The position numbers were made by a program, and so were the translations under genes. Positions 33,829 through 42,621 of a DNA stretch of 64,000 nt are shown here, in pieces. Position 1 is the first letter of the stretch; the number at the start of each line of letters is the position of its first letter. The notes under the pieces are model-generated. The model searched no databases and was not told the origin of the DNA. It saw nothing but the letters and a program-made list of their open reading frames with translations. Origin of the DNA: Kribbella capetownensis (GTDB taxonomy: Bacteria > Actinomycetota > Actinomycetes > Propionibacteriales > Kribbellaceae); contig NZ_SJKD01000007.1 in NCBI RefSeq assembly GCF_004331485.1, forward strand, positions 1 to 64,000, given 5' to 3'.

Positions 33829-33866
33829 CAGACCGGGTCTGAGCGGGACGGCTCAGGCCCGGTCTG
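33829..33866 (+). terminator. Hairpin after the NLP gene
   Basis: 16-bp stem, CAGACCGGGTCTGAGC (33829-33844) with its complement at 33851-33866 and a 6-nt loop; the one non-Watson-Crick position would be a G-U pair in RNA. It starts 15 nt after the NLP stop codon. Confidence 0.8.
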
Positions 33867-33950
33867 CCGGTGTCGATGAGGCGTGCGTCTCTCGCTGCCG
33901 GTGACGGAATTCATATCGGTGGGCGATGCATCGGGTGTGGAGTGGGCCGC

Positions 33951-35306
33951 ATGAACGATGAGCCGCGGTTCCTGGTTCCCGCTGTGGTGTTCGTGGCCCT
34001 GGTCGTCGCCGTGGTCGGAAGCCTCGGTGCGCCGCTGATCACCGCGGTCGCCGACCAGTACGACGTATCGCTGGCGGCATCCCAATGGACGTTGACGATC
34101 CCCCTGCTGTCGGGCGCCGTGGCCACTCCGGTCCTCGGCCGGCTCGGATCCGGACCGCATCGCCGCAGAGTCGTCCTGACCACTCTGGGACTCGTCGTGC
34201 TCGGCAGCACGCTGACCGTCGTACCGCTCCCGTTCGCCGTCCTGCTGATCGGGCGTGCGGCGCAGGGGACCGGGCTCGGTCTGACCGCCTTGATGATGGC
34301 GACCGCCACCGACCACCTGGGCGAGCGGCGGGCTGCGAGCACGATCGCCTTGTTGTCGGTGGCATCGACCGCCGGCATCGGCGTCGGCTATCCACTGGCC
34401 GGCGCGTTGACCGACGCCGCCGGCATCCGCGCGGCGTACGGCCTCGGGCTGGTGGTCACGGCCTTGGCCTTCGTCGCCGCGTTCGTGGTGCTTCCGCAGG
34501 CGCCGCCGCGGCCGGGCCGCCGGGTCGACGTACCTGGAGCGGCTCTGCTGACCGCCGGCCTGCTGGCACTCCTGGTCGTCATCAGCCAGACCGAGCTCTG
34601 GCGAGACCACCCGGCCTGGACAGCGGTCATCCTGGCCGGTGCCCTGCTTCTCCTCGCGGTCTGGGTCGTCGTCGAGACCCGTGTCGCGCATCCGCTGATC
34701 GACATTCGTCTGCTCCGGCATCCCGCCGTCGCGGGAGCGAACCTGGTGATGTTCACCGGCGGCATCGGCATGTACCTCCTGCTCGGCCTGATCACCCGCT
34801 ACGTCCAGACACCCGCCTCGACCGGCTACGGCTTCGGCCTGAACACCTTCGAGGCCGGTCTGGTCCTCGTCCCGTTCTCGGTGGCCGGCTTCGCCGCCGG
34901 GAAACTCCTGCCACGGCTGCACGTCAGCCCGCGGACCCGGCTCGCCGCGAGCGCCACGACGGTGCTCGTCGCCTTCGTGCTCTTCGCGTTGAGCCGCGCC
35001 CACCTGGCCGGACCCGTGGTCGCGATGACTGTCCTCGGCCTCGGCGTCGGAGCGTTCGCCGCGTCCATGCCGGCGGTCATCCTGGCGGTGACGCCGAAGT
35101 CCGAGACGGCCAGCGCGATGAGCGTCAACCAGGTCGTCCGCAGCATCGGCTTCTCGATCGGCAGCGCCCTGACCGGCATCATCCTCGCCGCGCACACGAC
35201 CGCTCAGTTCCCCACCGAGCCGGCCTACGCCACCGCGGCCTGGACCGGCGCGGCCATCACCGCCGCAACAGTTGTCCTCACCCTCGGCGTACTGCGGCGG
35301 AGCTGA
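33951..35306 (+). CDS. MFS transporter, drug-efflux type
   Basis: 451 residues with 12-14 predicted membrane helices. Family motif C-like segment ASTAGIGVGYPLAGAL, loop 2-3 motif GRLGSGPHRRRV, and the mid-protein break (RPGRRVDVPGAALLTAGLLALL) are typical of DHA2 exporters. ATG 33951 (MNDEPRFLVPAVVFVALVV) was chosen over longer readings because it places a helix directly after a short polar start. Substrate unknown. Its 3' end overlaps the AraC gene tail-to-tail by 29 nt. Confidence 0.88.
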   Translation: MNDEPRFLVPAVVFVALVVAVVGSLGAPLITAVADQYDVSLAASQWTLTIPLLSGAVATPVLGRLGSGPHRRRVVLTTLGLVVLGSTLTVVPLPFAVLLIGRAAQGTGLGLTALMMATATDHLGERRAASTIALLSVASTAGIGVGYPLAGALTDAAGIRAAYGLGLVVTALAFVAAFVVLPQAPPRPGRRVDVPGAALLTAGLLALLVVISQTELWRDHPAWTAVILAGALLLLAVWVVVETRVAHPLIDIRLLRHPAVAGANLVMFTGGIGMYLLLGLITRYVQTPASTGYGFGLNTFEAGLVLVPFSVAGFAAGKLLPRLHVSPRTRLAASATTVLVAFVLFALSRAHLAGPVVAMTVLGLGVGAFAASMPAVILAVTPKSETASAMSVNQVVRSIGFSIGSALTGIILAAHTTAQFPTEPAYATAAWTGAAITAATVVLTLGVLRRS

Positions 35307-36135
35307 AGTGGTTGCGGAAGTCGCGCGGGCTCATCGCGTTCTGCGCGCGGAAGCGGCGGTTGAAGTGCGAGAGGTTGGGATAGCCGCAGCCGGTCGCGAT
35401 CGTGCTGATCGGGGTGTCCGACTCGATCAGCCGACGGGACGCCTCGGCCAGCCGTACGTCGTTGACGTAGTCGGTGAACGTCCGGCCCGTGTGCCGCCGG
35501 AAGAAGCGGCTGAACGCGTCGGGTGACATCGAGACCAGCGCCGCGGCTGCACCGATGGCGAGGCGTTCGGCGTAGTCGCGACGTACCAGGCCGATGACGC
35601 GGTCGATCCGATCTCGGGCTGCCGCGTCGACATCGCTGACGAGGGATCGGGTCGCGATGGTCTCGGCCGGCTGACGGGCCAACGACACCAGGATCTCGAG
35701 GACAGCCAGCGTCCGGCGGGCCGCGTCTGTGGTGTTGCTCAGGGCAACCATGGCTTCCGGGACACCGTCGGCGCCGTCGAAGCGCAGACCACAGTCGGAT
35801 CGGGCCAGCAGGCGCCGTACGCCGTGGAACTCGGGCCGATCGAAGAACCCGGCGCCGAAGGCGTCGTACAGGAACTGCACAGTGACGGCCTCATGCCACC
35901 CGGCCGCCTCCGACTCCCAGGTGTGCGGGGTCTCCGCCCCCAGCAGGACCAGATCCCCGGGACCGTAGTCGGCGACCCGGTCACCGACGTAGCGCCGGCC
36001 CGATCCGGCGACGATCAGCGTCAGCTCGTACTCCGGGTGGTAATGCCAGTCGAACCCGAACCGCGGCTCCGCCCGCAGCCCGAGATGCCACGACTGATGC
36101 GGCGAGGCAGGGATGTGCTCGTACGTCGGCCGCAT
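35278..36135 (-). CDS. AraC-family transcriptional regulator with cupin sensor domain
   Basis: 285 residues. N-terminal cupin (FGFDWHYHPEYELTLIVAGSGRRYVGD, YGPGDLVLLGAETPHTW) and C-terminal double helix-turn-helix (AIGAAAALVSMSPDAFSRFFRRHTG, DTPISTIATGCGYPNLSHFNRRFR). ATG 36135 gives MRPTYEHIPAS; a longer reading adds eight residues. Divergent from a PhyH-type dioxygenase gene with a spaced inverted repeat between them, it probably activates that gene in response to its substrate, possibly a sugar or sugar-like compound. Confidence 0.87.
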   Translation of the reverse strand: MRPTYEHIPASPHQSWHLGLRAEPRFGFDWHYHPEYELTLIVAGSGRRYVGDRVADYGPGDLVLLGAETPHTWESEAAGWHEAVTVQFLYDAFGAGFFDRPEFHGVRRLLARSDCGLRFDGADGVPEAMVALSNTTDAARRTLAVLEILVSLARQPAETIATRSLVSDVDAAARDRIDRVIGLVRRDYAERLAIGAAAALVSMSPDAFSRFFRRHTGRTFTDYVNDVRLAEASRRLIESDTPISTIATGCGYPNLSHFNRRFRAQNAMSPRDFRNHFSSAAVRRG

Positions 36136-36144
36136 GCCAGAACA

Positions 36145-36199
36145 GTACTCTGCCGACACCCATCCGCCATCGGCTTGACTGAATTGGTCAGCAGAGTAC
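36145..36199. promoter_or_regulatory. Widely spaced AraC-type operator
   Basis: Perfect 9-bp inverted repeat GTACTCTGC (36145-36153) and GCAGAGTAC (36191-36199), 46 bp apart start to start, in the 143-bp gap between the AraC and PhyH genes. Well separated half-sites suit an AraC dimer or loop. Confidence 0.55.
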
Positions 36200-36278
36200 C
36201 GGTTTTGGCCGCTGCACGCGTGGCACTCTGGTCGCCGATGAGCAGAAACTGGTCACCAATCGCCGATTGGGAGGCCCG

Positions 36279-37088
36279 ATGACCACCACCGCCACCGAAC
36301 TCGACCAGCGGTACGCCGTCGGTCCGGGCAGCGTCGACCAGTACGCCGCCGACGGCTACGTGAAGCTTCGCGGCGTACTGAGCCCCGACGTCGTGACGCA
36401 CTACGAGCCCGAGATCACCGAGCAGGTCCTCCGGATCAACACCCAGCACCTGCCGCTGGCCGAACGCGACACCTACAGCCGCGCGTTCCTCCAGGTGGAG
36501 AACCTGTGGCGGCACAGCGACGCGGTCCGCGAGTTCGCCTTCTCCCGCCGTCTCGCCGGGATCGCCGCCCAGCTTCTCGGGGTGCCGTCCGTGCGGCTGT
36601 ACCACGACCAGGCCCTGTACAAGGAGGCCGGCGGAGGCTTCACGCCGTGGCACGTCGACCAGCACTACTGGCCGCTGTCGACGGACCGCACCGTCACCGC
36701 CTGGGTTCCGTTGCAGGACACTCCGATGGAGCTCGGTCCGCTGACGTTCGCGGCCGGCAGCCACCGATCGGGGTACGGCCGACAGCTCGAGATCAGTGAC
36801 GAGTCCGAGGCCAAGCTGGACACCTTCGTGACCGAGTCGGGGTTCCGCGTGGACGATTCGCCGTACGCGATCGGGGACGTCAGCTTCCACTCCGGCTGGA
36901 CGATCCACCGCGCCCCGGGCAACTCCAGTACGACGCCACGCCGGGTGATGACCGTGATCTACATGGACGCGGCGATCGAGATCGCGCCGCCGGCGAATCC
37001 CTTCCAGCAGGGCGATCTCGCCGCCTTCCTCGACAACCGCGCACCGGGCACCGTCGCCGACGGACCGTTGAACCCCGTCCTCTACTGA
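36279..37088 (+). CDS. Phytanoyl-CoA dioxygenase (PhyH) family protein
   Basis: 269 residues, Fe(II)/2-oxoglutarate oxygenase fold. Iron ligands H125 and D127 (PWHVDQHYW) and distal H210 (WTIHRAPGNSS) form the 2-His-1-Asp triad; R211 or a nearby Arg would bind 2-oxoglutarate. ATG 36279 follows GGGAGG. Bacterial members hydroxylate varied small molecules, so the substrate is open. Controlled most likely by the divergent AraC protein. Confidence 0.87.
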   Translation: MTTTATELDQRYAVGPGSVDQYAADGYVKLRGVLSPDVVTHYEPEITEQVLRINTQHLPLAERDTYSRAFLQVENLWRHSDAVREFAFSRRLAGIAAQLLGVPSVRLYHDQALYKEAGGGFTPWHVDQHYWPLSTDRTVTAWVPLQDTPMELGPLTFAAGSHRSGYGRQLEISDESEAKLDTFVTESGFRVDDSPYAIGDVSFHSGWTIHRAPGNSSTTPRRVMTVIYMDAAIEIAPPANPFQQGDLAAFLDNRAPGTVADGPLNPVLY

Positions 37089-37113
37089 CCTCCGGTTGCT
37101 GCTGGCAACAATC

Positions 37114-37563
37114 TCAGCAGTGCCGGGACCGGATGCCGAGGCCGGCGGCGATGTCGAGGGCCATCAGCGAACGGCTGAGCGTCTCCAGGCAGGGCTGGCC
37201 CGACGTGGGCGTGCCGTACAGACAGAGCGCCTGGCGGCCGTCGGTGGTCCAGCCGGCCGGCTCGATCTCGCCCTGGTCGTCGAGCAGCGGCAGCCAGCCC
37301 TCGTCCCGCAGGTAGTCGAAGGCCTCCTGCCGGTCCGCGGAGTTGAGCGACAGTCCGCCCACACGGCCCGGGTCGTGCAGGCTGTCCGACCAGACAGCCT
37401 GCACAAGCGGGTCCTCTGGCGCAGCGACATCGGTCTCCGGACGCGGGGTGACCAGATACCCGGTGCCGCTGCGCGGATCGAGGTAGGCGGTATGAGCGGC
37501 GAACTCGACGATGGTCACATCGACATAACCCGGTACCCACGGGTCGCGGTCGAAGTGGCTCAT
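37114..37563 (-). CDS. Conserved-looking hypothetical protein
   Basis: 149 residues from ATG 37563 (MSHFDRDPWVPGYVDVTIVEF); longer in-frame sequence upstream is Arg/Pro-rich and looks non-coding. No membrane segment or signal peptide. Segments YLVTPRPETDVAAPEDPLVQAVW, EAFDYLRDEGWLPLLDD and QALCLYG suggest a small folded cytoplasmic protein. I do not recognise the family. It follows the STAS gene on the same strand by about 60 nt. Confidence 0.5.
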   Translation of the reverse strand: MSHFDRDPWVPGYVDVTIVEFAAHTAYLDPRSGTGYLVTPRPETDVAAPEDPLVQAVWSDSLHDPGRVGGLSLNSADRQEAFDYLRDEGWLPLLDDQGEIEPAGWTTDGRQALCLYGTPTSGQPCLETLSRSLMALDIAAGLGIRSRHC

Positions 37564-37622
37564 GAGCGGTCGGCGGTCCTCACAGTGGGCGGATGACGTG
37601 GGGTGTCTGCAGCGCTTCGCCG

Positions 37623-37934
37623 TCACGCAGCCTCGACTTCGAAGACCTTGTCGAGGCCGGTCCGGCGCAGTACGTCGGTCATCTTCCGGCTGGCGTGCCG
37701 GATCACGACCCCACCGCCACGCCGGCGGCAGGTGCGGTGCGTGTCGAGCAGCTCGGCCAGCAGGGTCGACGAGATCTGGCCCAGGTCGGACACGTCGACC
37801 ACCACCAGGCAGACACCCTCCATCACGAGCCCGCGCAGTCGCCAGCGCAGTGCGGTCAGGCCGCCGTTCAGGTCGGTGTCCGACAACGTGACGATGGCCT
37901 TCTGGGGAAGTGGACCGTGGGTCGTCTCGGTCAT
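37623..37934 (-). CDS. STAS-domain (anti-anti-sigma factor type) protein
   Basis: 103 residues from ATG 37934, 8 nt after GGAGG. A single STAS domain with the core DVSDLGQISSTLLAELLDTHRTCRR, whose Ser pair sits where SpoIIAA-type proteins are phosphorylated, then GGGVVIRHASRKMTDVLRRTGLDKVFEV. It would bind an anti-sigma kinase and free a sigma factor; neither partner is nearby. Divergent from the response regulator gene across 142 bp. Confidence 0.8.
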   Translation of the reverse strand: MTETTHGPLPQKAIVTLSDTDLNGGLTALRWRLRGLVMEGVCLVVVDVSDLGQISSTLLAELLDTHRTCRRRGGGVVIRHASRKMTDVLRRTGLDKVFEVEAA

Positions 37935-38076
37935 CGACGAGTCCTCCGATGCAGTTGTGGCACTGGTACAACCCTGCGCCTCGGACTTTGAGATCGGTGG
38001 TGGTCCTTCTTTACGATCGGATGACATGCGGTGCCCAGCCCGTCACAACGGCGTTCGGAGTTGCGAGGATGTGCCG

Positions 38077-38778
38077 GTGCCGATGCAGGTGTTGATCGTG
38101 GAGGACGACGATCGCATTCGGGCCGTACTGCGGCTCGCCCTCGAGGACGAGGGCTACCAGGTCGCCGAGGCAGCGGATACGCCGACGGCGCTGGAACAGG
38201 CACGGGCCGCGATGCCGGACCTGATGATGGTCGACCTGATGCTCGGCGAGATCGACGGCTACACCTGCATCCGGGAGATCCGCCGGATCAGCGACATCCC
38301 GATCGTGATCGTCAGCGCGCGGTCCGACACCCACGACATCGTGGCCGGCCTGGAGGCCGGCGCGGACGACTACGTCACCAAGCCGTTCCAGGTGAAAGAG
38401 ATCACCGCGCGGCTGCGGGCACTGCGCCGGCGGCTGCGGACCAGCGCGGAGGCGGCCGAGCCCGACATCGTGCTCGACTCCGATCCGGGCCGGAGGCTGG
38501 TGCTGTCCACCTCCCGTGGCGCGGTCCGGCTGGACAGCAAGGACGTCCCGCTGACTGTCACCGAGTACCGGCTGCTGGTCGAGCTGGCCTCGCCACCCGG
38601 CCGGGTGCTCAGCCGGTCGGCGCTGCTGGCCTCGGTCTGGGAGCACGGGTACTACGGCGACGAGCGCATCGTCGACGTCCACATCAGACGATTGCGCACG
38701 AAGGTCGAGCGTGATCCCGGACGACCTCAACTCGTGACCACGGTCCGGGGAATGGGCTACCGGCTGGATCCTCGATGA
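38077..38778 (+). CDS. OmpR-family response regulator
   Basis: 233 residues: receiver domain with acidic pocket E9-D11, phosphorylated Asp53 (MMVDLML), Lys in DDYVTKPFQ, and a C-terminal winged helix (LTVTEYRLLVELASPPGRVLSRSALLASVWE, DERIVDVHIRRLRTKVE). I choose GTG 38077, 8 nt after GAGG; ATG 38083 is two codons in. The stop overlaps the kinase start (ATGA), and a GerMN lipoprotein gene follows, recalling the MtrA-MtrB-LpqB order. Confidence 0.92.
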   Translation: MPMQVLIVEDDDRIRAVLRLALEDEGYQVAEAADTPTALEQARAAMPDLMMVDLMLGEIDGYTCIREIRRISDIPIVIVSARSDTHDIVAGLEAGADDYVTKPFQVKEITARLRALRRRLRTSAEAAEPDIVLDSDPGRRLVLSTSRGAVRLDSKDVPLTVTEYRLLVELASPPGRVLSRSALLASVWEHGYYGDERIVDVHIRRLRTKVERDPGRPQLVTTVRGMGYRLDPR

Positions 38779-40139
38779 GATTCGGCGTGCATGCCCTGGG
38801 GCTGCGGCACCGGCTGGTGCTCGCCTTCGCCGTGGTGGCGCTGCTCGTCTCCGCTGTGTTTGCCATCAGCACCTATCTCCTCGCCCGCGGCTACCTGCTC
38901 GCCCAGCGGGAGAACGTCGTCCAGCACCAGACGTTCGCGGATGCGGCGTACGTCCAGCGCCGGCTGTCGAGTGCCGGCGCCGATGTCTCCGCGGTCCTGA
39001 CCGCGGCCGGAACCCCGGCGGGTCACTCGATCATCCTGCGGTGGCGGGACCAGTGGTACGCGTCCGCGCTCGACGAGGGGCGGGACGCCGTACCGCGTGG
39101 AGTGCTGGAAGAGATCGCGAACGGCCGTCCGGCCAGTCAGCGGTTCCGGTCGGACGACGAGGCGTACATGGTGGTCGGGGTGCCGCTGCCGTCGGTCAAC
39201 GGACAGTTCTACGAGATCGCCCCGCTCAGTGAGCTCGACGGGAACCTGCGGCTGCTCAGCGGGATCCTGATGGGTGGTGCGGCGCTGGCGACCGCCGCGG
39301 GTGCCGGCCTGGGGCTCTGGGCGAGCCGATCCGTGGTCACGCCGCTGAACCGGGTCGCCGTCACCGCCGCGTCGATCGCCGGCGGCGACCTCGACACCCG
39401 GCTGCCCGCGACGGAGGACCCGGAGCTCGCCACGATCGTCGGGTCCTTCAACAGCATGGTCGACACGTTGCAGCAGCGGATCAATCGCGACGCCCGGCTG
39501 GCCGCCGACGTCAGCCACGAGCTCCGCTCCCCCTTGACCACACTCGTCGGCAGCGTCGACCTCCTGAACGCCCGGCGCGACGAGCTACCGGAGCGGTCAC
39601 AGCGGGCCCTGGACCTCGTCACCGCCGACCTGCAACGGTTCCGGCGGCTGCTCGACGATCTGCTCGAGCTGGCCAGATCCGACGGCGGACTCGATCAGCG
39701 GCCCAGCACGACCGTCGATCTGGGCGAACTGCTGCGCCAGGTCCTCGGCGAGGCCGGCCGCGAACCCGCGATGCTGCGCGGGGGAACGGACGTCGTCGTG
39801 AAGGCCGACAAGCCTCGCCTCGGCAGGCTGTTCCGCAACCTGTTCGAGAACGCCGAGACGCACGGCGGCGGGCTGACCGCTGTCGAGGTCGCCCGGGTCG
39901 ACGAGGACGTCCTGGTGCTGGTCGACGACGCCGGTCCGGGGATCCCGCCACACGATCGCGAGCGCGTGTTCGAGCGGTTCGCCACCGGCGCGACCAAACG
40001 CGGATCGTCGTCAGGGACAGGACTCGGTCTGGCACTCGTTGCGGAGACTGTCGCGATCCATGGTGGTGCGGTCTGGTGTTCGGTGGCCCCGACCGGCGGC
40101 GCGCGGTTTGTCGTACGGCTCCCGGAGGTGCGGTCATGA
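38775..40139 (+). CDS. Sensor histidine kinase
   Basis: 454 residues: helix 1 (about 13-37), an extracytoplasmic sensor of about 120 residues, helix 2 (about 160-183), HAMP (to 235), HisKA with phospho-accepting H248 in DVSHELRSPLTTL, and an ATPase domain with NLFENAETHGG, DDAGPGIPP and GTGLGLALV. The sensor region has no motif I recognise. It forms a two-component pair with the preceding regulator; its stop overlaps the lipoprotein gene. Confidence 0.92.
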   Translation: MRFGVHALGLRHRLVLAFAVVALLVSAVFAISTYLLARGYLLAQRENVVQHQTFADAAYVQRRLSSAGADVSAVLTAAGTPAGHSIILRWRDQWYASALDEGRDAVPRGVLEEIANGRPASQRFRSDDEAYMVVGVPLPSVNGQFYEIAPLSELDGNLRLLSGILMGGAALATAAGAGLGLWASRSVVTPLNRVAVTAASIAGGDLDTRLPATEDPELATIVGSFNSMVDTLQQRINRDARLAADVSHELRSPLTTLVGSVDLLNARRDELPERSQRALDLVTADLQRFRRLLDDLLELARSDGGLDQRPSTTVDLGELLRQVLGEAGREPAMLRGGTDVVVKADKPRLGRLFRNLFENAETHGGGLTAVEVARVDEDVLVLVDDAGPGIPPHDRERVFERFATGATKRGSSSGTGLGLALVAETVAIHGGAVWCSVAPTGGARFVVRLPEVRS

Positions 40140-40717
40140 AGGCGATCGCCGTGGTCGTGGCGGCGGCTCTGGTGCTGGTCGGCTGCGGGGTTCCGGTCCA
40201 GGAGGAGCCGGCGCCGATCGACCCCGGTGCGATGCCGTCCCGGCTGCGCACCCCTAGCCGGCAGATGACAGGACCGACCGCGACGACGTCGGGACAAGCA
40301 ACGGTCCAGGTGAACTTCGTCCGGCGGGACCGGCTGGTCGCGCTGAAACGGGATGCCCCGAGCACGACGTCGACCGAGTTGATGAACTCCGTACTCCAGG
40401 GTCTGCAGGACGGACCGACCGCGACCGAGCAGGCCGCAGGCCTCACGTCCGCTCTGCAACCGGGCCTGACGTTGAGCGTGATCAGCGTGCAGGCGAAGAG
40501 CGTCGTACTCGAGCTGTCCGGGGAGACCGGCGGCCGGTCCGCGACCGAGAACGTCCTGGCCGTCGGGCAGATCGTCTTGTCCGTGACCGCGTTGCCGGCC
40601 GTCGACGAGGTGACGTTCTCGCACAACGGGGTACCGGTCGAGGCGCTGCTGGCGGACGGCGCGCTGACCACGAAGCCGCTCACTGCCAAGGACTACGAGG
40701 CCTTGCGGTCGCAGTGA
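40136..40717 (+). CDS. GerMN-domain lipoprotein
   Basis: 193 residues. Signal peptide with lipobox LVGC (Cys near 17), a Pro/Thr-rich linker and a GerMN-type domain (QVNFVRRDRLVAL, SVLQGLQDGPTATEQAAGLTSALQPG, QIVLSVTALPAVDEVTFSHNG). GerMN domains occur in spore germination proteins and in LpqB, which modulates the MtrB kinase. ATG 40136 overlaps the kinase stop (ATGA). It probably tunes the kinase at the outer membrane face; it lacks the beta-propeller of LpqB. Confidence 0.82.
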   Translation: MKAIAVVVAAALVLVGCGVPVQEEPAPIDPGAMPSRLRTPSRQMTGPTATTSGQATVQVNFVRRDRLVALKRDAPSTTSTELMNSVLQGLQDGPTATEQAAGLTSALQPGLTLSVISVQAKSVVLELSGETGGRSATENVLAVGQIVLSVTALPAVDEVTFSHNGVPVEALLADGALTTKPLTAKDYEALRSQ

Positions 40718-40847
40718 GCAGGCCCGGGTTTGACGAGCATGCTGAGGAAACTTTGAGATCGTGTGTCGTTCGCCCTCCGCGCCCCCACTACGCCCCGTGA
40801 GCGGGATACACAGGACCGTGAGCGGTGCCCGAGGAGGAGAGAACGTC

Positions 40848-41297
40848 GTGGCTGAGCGTCCGTCCGCGCCCGGACCAGCCGGACCGATGGTGACGTGGTC
40901 GGTCGCGATCGGCGTGGTCGCGGTGGCCGGAATCGCGCTGGCCCTGGTCAAGGCGTCGCCCTCGGTCGCGCTGATCGTGTTCGGCTCCGTCGCGATCGCG
41001 GCCGCGATCCTGGCGGTAGGCCTGGTCAGATCACGCCGGCGGACCACGACACCCTCGGAGCAGCAGATCATCGACGCCGACCTGGTCAAGTGGTCGGACG
41101 CCGAGTTGTACGCCGTCTGGGTCGCGACCGACGCCGAGGTGGTCCGCGAGAGCCAGTCCGACTACACCGAGACCGCTGCCCGGGCCCGGGATCTCCTGCT
41201 GTCCGAGATCGCGCGCCGGCGCCCGGCCGAGACCGCCGCCTGGCTCAGGTCCAACAACGCCCTGAAGGGCGAACCACCCCGCTTCCTGTTGTCCTGA
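40848..41297 (+). CDS. Small membrane protein, unknown
   Basis: 149 residues from GTG 40848, preceded by GAGGAGAG. Two adjacent hydrophobic helices (VTWSVAIGVVAVAGIALALV; ALIVFGSVAIAAAILAVGLV) followed by a cytoplasmic helical domain (IIDADLVKWSDAELYAVWVATDAEVV, ARDLLLSEIARRRPAETAAWL). No family recognised. It is 130 nt after the GerMN gene and convergent with the second kinase. Confidence 0.68.
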   Translation: MAERPSAPGPAGPMVTWSVAIGVVAVAGIALALVKASPSVALIVFGSVAIAAAILAVGLVRSRRRTTTPSEQQIIDADLVKWSDAELYAVWVATDAEVVRESQSDYTETAARARDLLLSEIARRRPAETAAWLRSNNALKGEPPRFLLS

Positions 41298-41320
41298 AGC
41301 TGTCAGCAGCCCCGCTCTGA

Positions 41321-42619
41321 TCACGGGACGGCGAGAGTCAGGACGACCTCGTTGGCGTGAATGGTGAGGTGGCCGCCGGTGGCTTCGGCGTACCGGCGGG
41401 CGATGTCGAGCCCGAGGCCGGTGGAGCCCCGGTCACTGCGGCCACGCTCACCGGCCCCGAGCGGGATGCCTGGTCCCTTGTCCGCGACGGCGATCCGTAC
41501 GACGTTCTGCTCACGGGTCAGCGTGATCCGGGCCGGCGTACCGTCCGGGGTGTGCGCGACGACGTTCTCCACCAACGCGTCGAGCGCGGCGCCGAGGTCC
41601 TCGGCCGATGACCGCACCATCGCGGGCGGTTCCGGAAGATCGAGGGCGAGCTCGCGGCCTTGATCCTCGAACAGCGGTTCCCAGAACGCCGCCCGGTTGC
41701 GCGTCACCTCGACCGCGTCGCAGTGCGGGACCCGGCCTTCGCGTTGCGGACGCCGAGCGGCGCTGATCACGGCAGTGAGCGTCCGTTCCAGGCTGGTCAC
41801 CTGGGTGTTCAGTTCCTCGGCACGTTCGCGGTCGGGCAAGGCTTCGACCTGTAGCCGGAGCGCGGTCAACGGCGTACGCAGCCGGTGGGAGAGATCGGCG
41901 ACGGCCTCGCGTTCGACCGCGATCACCTCGTCGATGCGGTCGGCCAGACCGTTGAGCGCGGCACCTACCTTGGCGACCTCGGCCGGGCCGGTGGTCGGAG
42001 CACGGGCGTCGATGTCGCCCTTCGCCAGGCGTTCCGCCGTACTGGCCGTCTCCTCGAGCGGGCGGACGAGCCGGCGGGTGACGAGTTCGGCGCCGACGAT
42101 GCTGAGCAGGAGTACGGCGAGGCTGCCGCCGATCAGGATCAGCAGGCGCGGAGTGAGACCGTCGTACAACTCGTCGGTGGTCAGGAACAGACAGACCGAG
42201 GCCGGACCCTGCGGAGTGCCGACGGCGACCTCGACCGCCATCCCGCCGTCGAGCGAGCGATAGTCCACGTCGCCGAGCTGTGGCGGACCCTTCCGATCGT
42301 CGTCGTCGTAGTCGGCCGGCAGCGGTTGCGGGGCCGGCACTCCACCCGGTGGTGGGTCGCCGAGCGTCGTACCGTCGGGCAGGCGGACCGAGATCGTGCC
42401 CGGTCCGTCCTTGCTGAGCCCTTCGATGTACGCCGTGATGTCGTAGGCGCTGTTGCGCCTGTCACCGACGTAGTACGCGACCGCCTCGGCCCGGTACCGC
42501 GCCCGCTCCTTCGACTCGTTGGCCGTCGTACTGCGCATCAGCAACACCAGCGGTACGGCGAACGCCAGCACGACCAGCGTGGTCATGCCGACCGAGAGGA
42601 ACAGGATCCGGCGGCGCAC
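41321..42619 (-). CDS. Sensor histidine kinase
   Basis: 432 residues: two helices (about 5-30 and 157-180) around a sensor of about 125 residues containing a run of aspartates near 103-108, HAMP (LVRPLEETASTAERLAKGDIDARAP), HisKA with H245 (ADLSHRLRTPLTAL), and an ATPase domain ending ADKGPGIPLGAGERG and GLGLDIARRYAEATGG. The conserved N-box is degenerate (ALVENVVAHTPDG). GTG 42619 starts 2 nt after the response-regulator stop, its cognate partner. Confidence 0.9.
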   Translation of the reverse strand: MRRRILFLSVGMTTLVVLAFAVPLVLLMRSTTANESKERARYRAEAVAYYVGDRRNSAYDITAYIEGLSKDGPGTISVRLPDGTTLGDPPPGGVPAPQPLPADYDDDDRKGPPQLGDVDYRSLDGGMAVEVAVGTPQGPASVCLFLTTDELYDGLTPRLLILIGGSLAVLLLSIVGAELVTRRLVRPLEETASTAERLAKGDIDARAPTTGPAEVAKVGAALNGLADRIDEVIAVEREAVADLSHRLRTPLTALRLQVEALPDRERAEELNTQVTSLERTLTAVISAARRPQREGRVPHCDAVEVTRNRAAFWEPLFEDQGRELALDLPEPPAMVRSSAEDLGAALDALVENVVAHTPDGTPARITLTREQNVVRIAVADKGPGIPLGAGERGRSDRGSTGLGLDIARRYAEATGGHLTIHANEVVLTLAVP

Positions 42620-42621
42620 GG

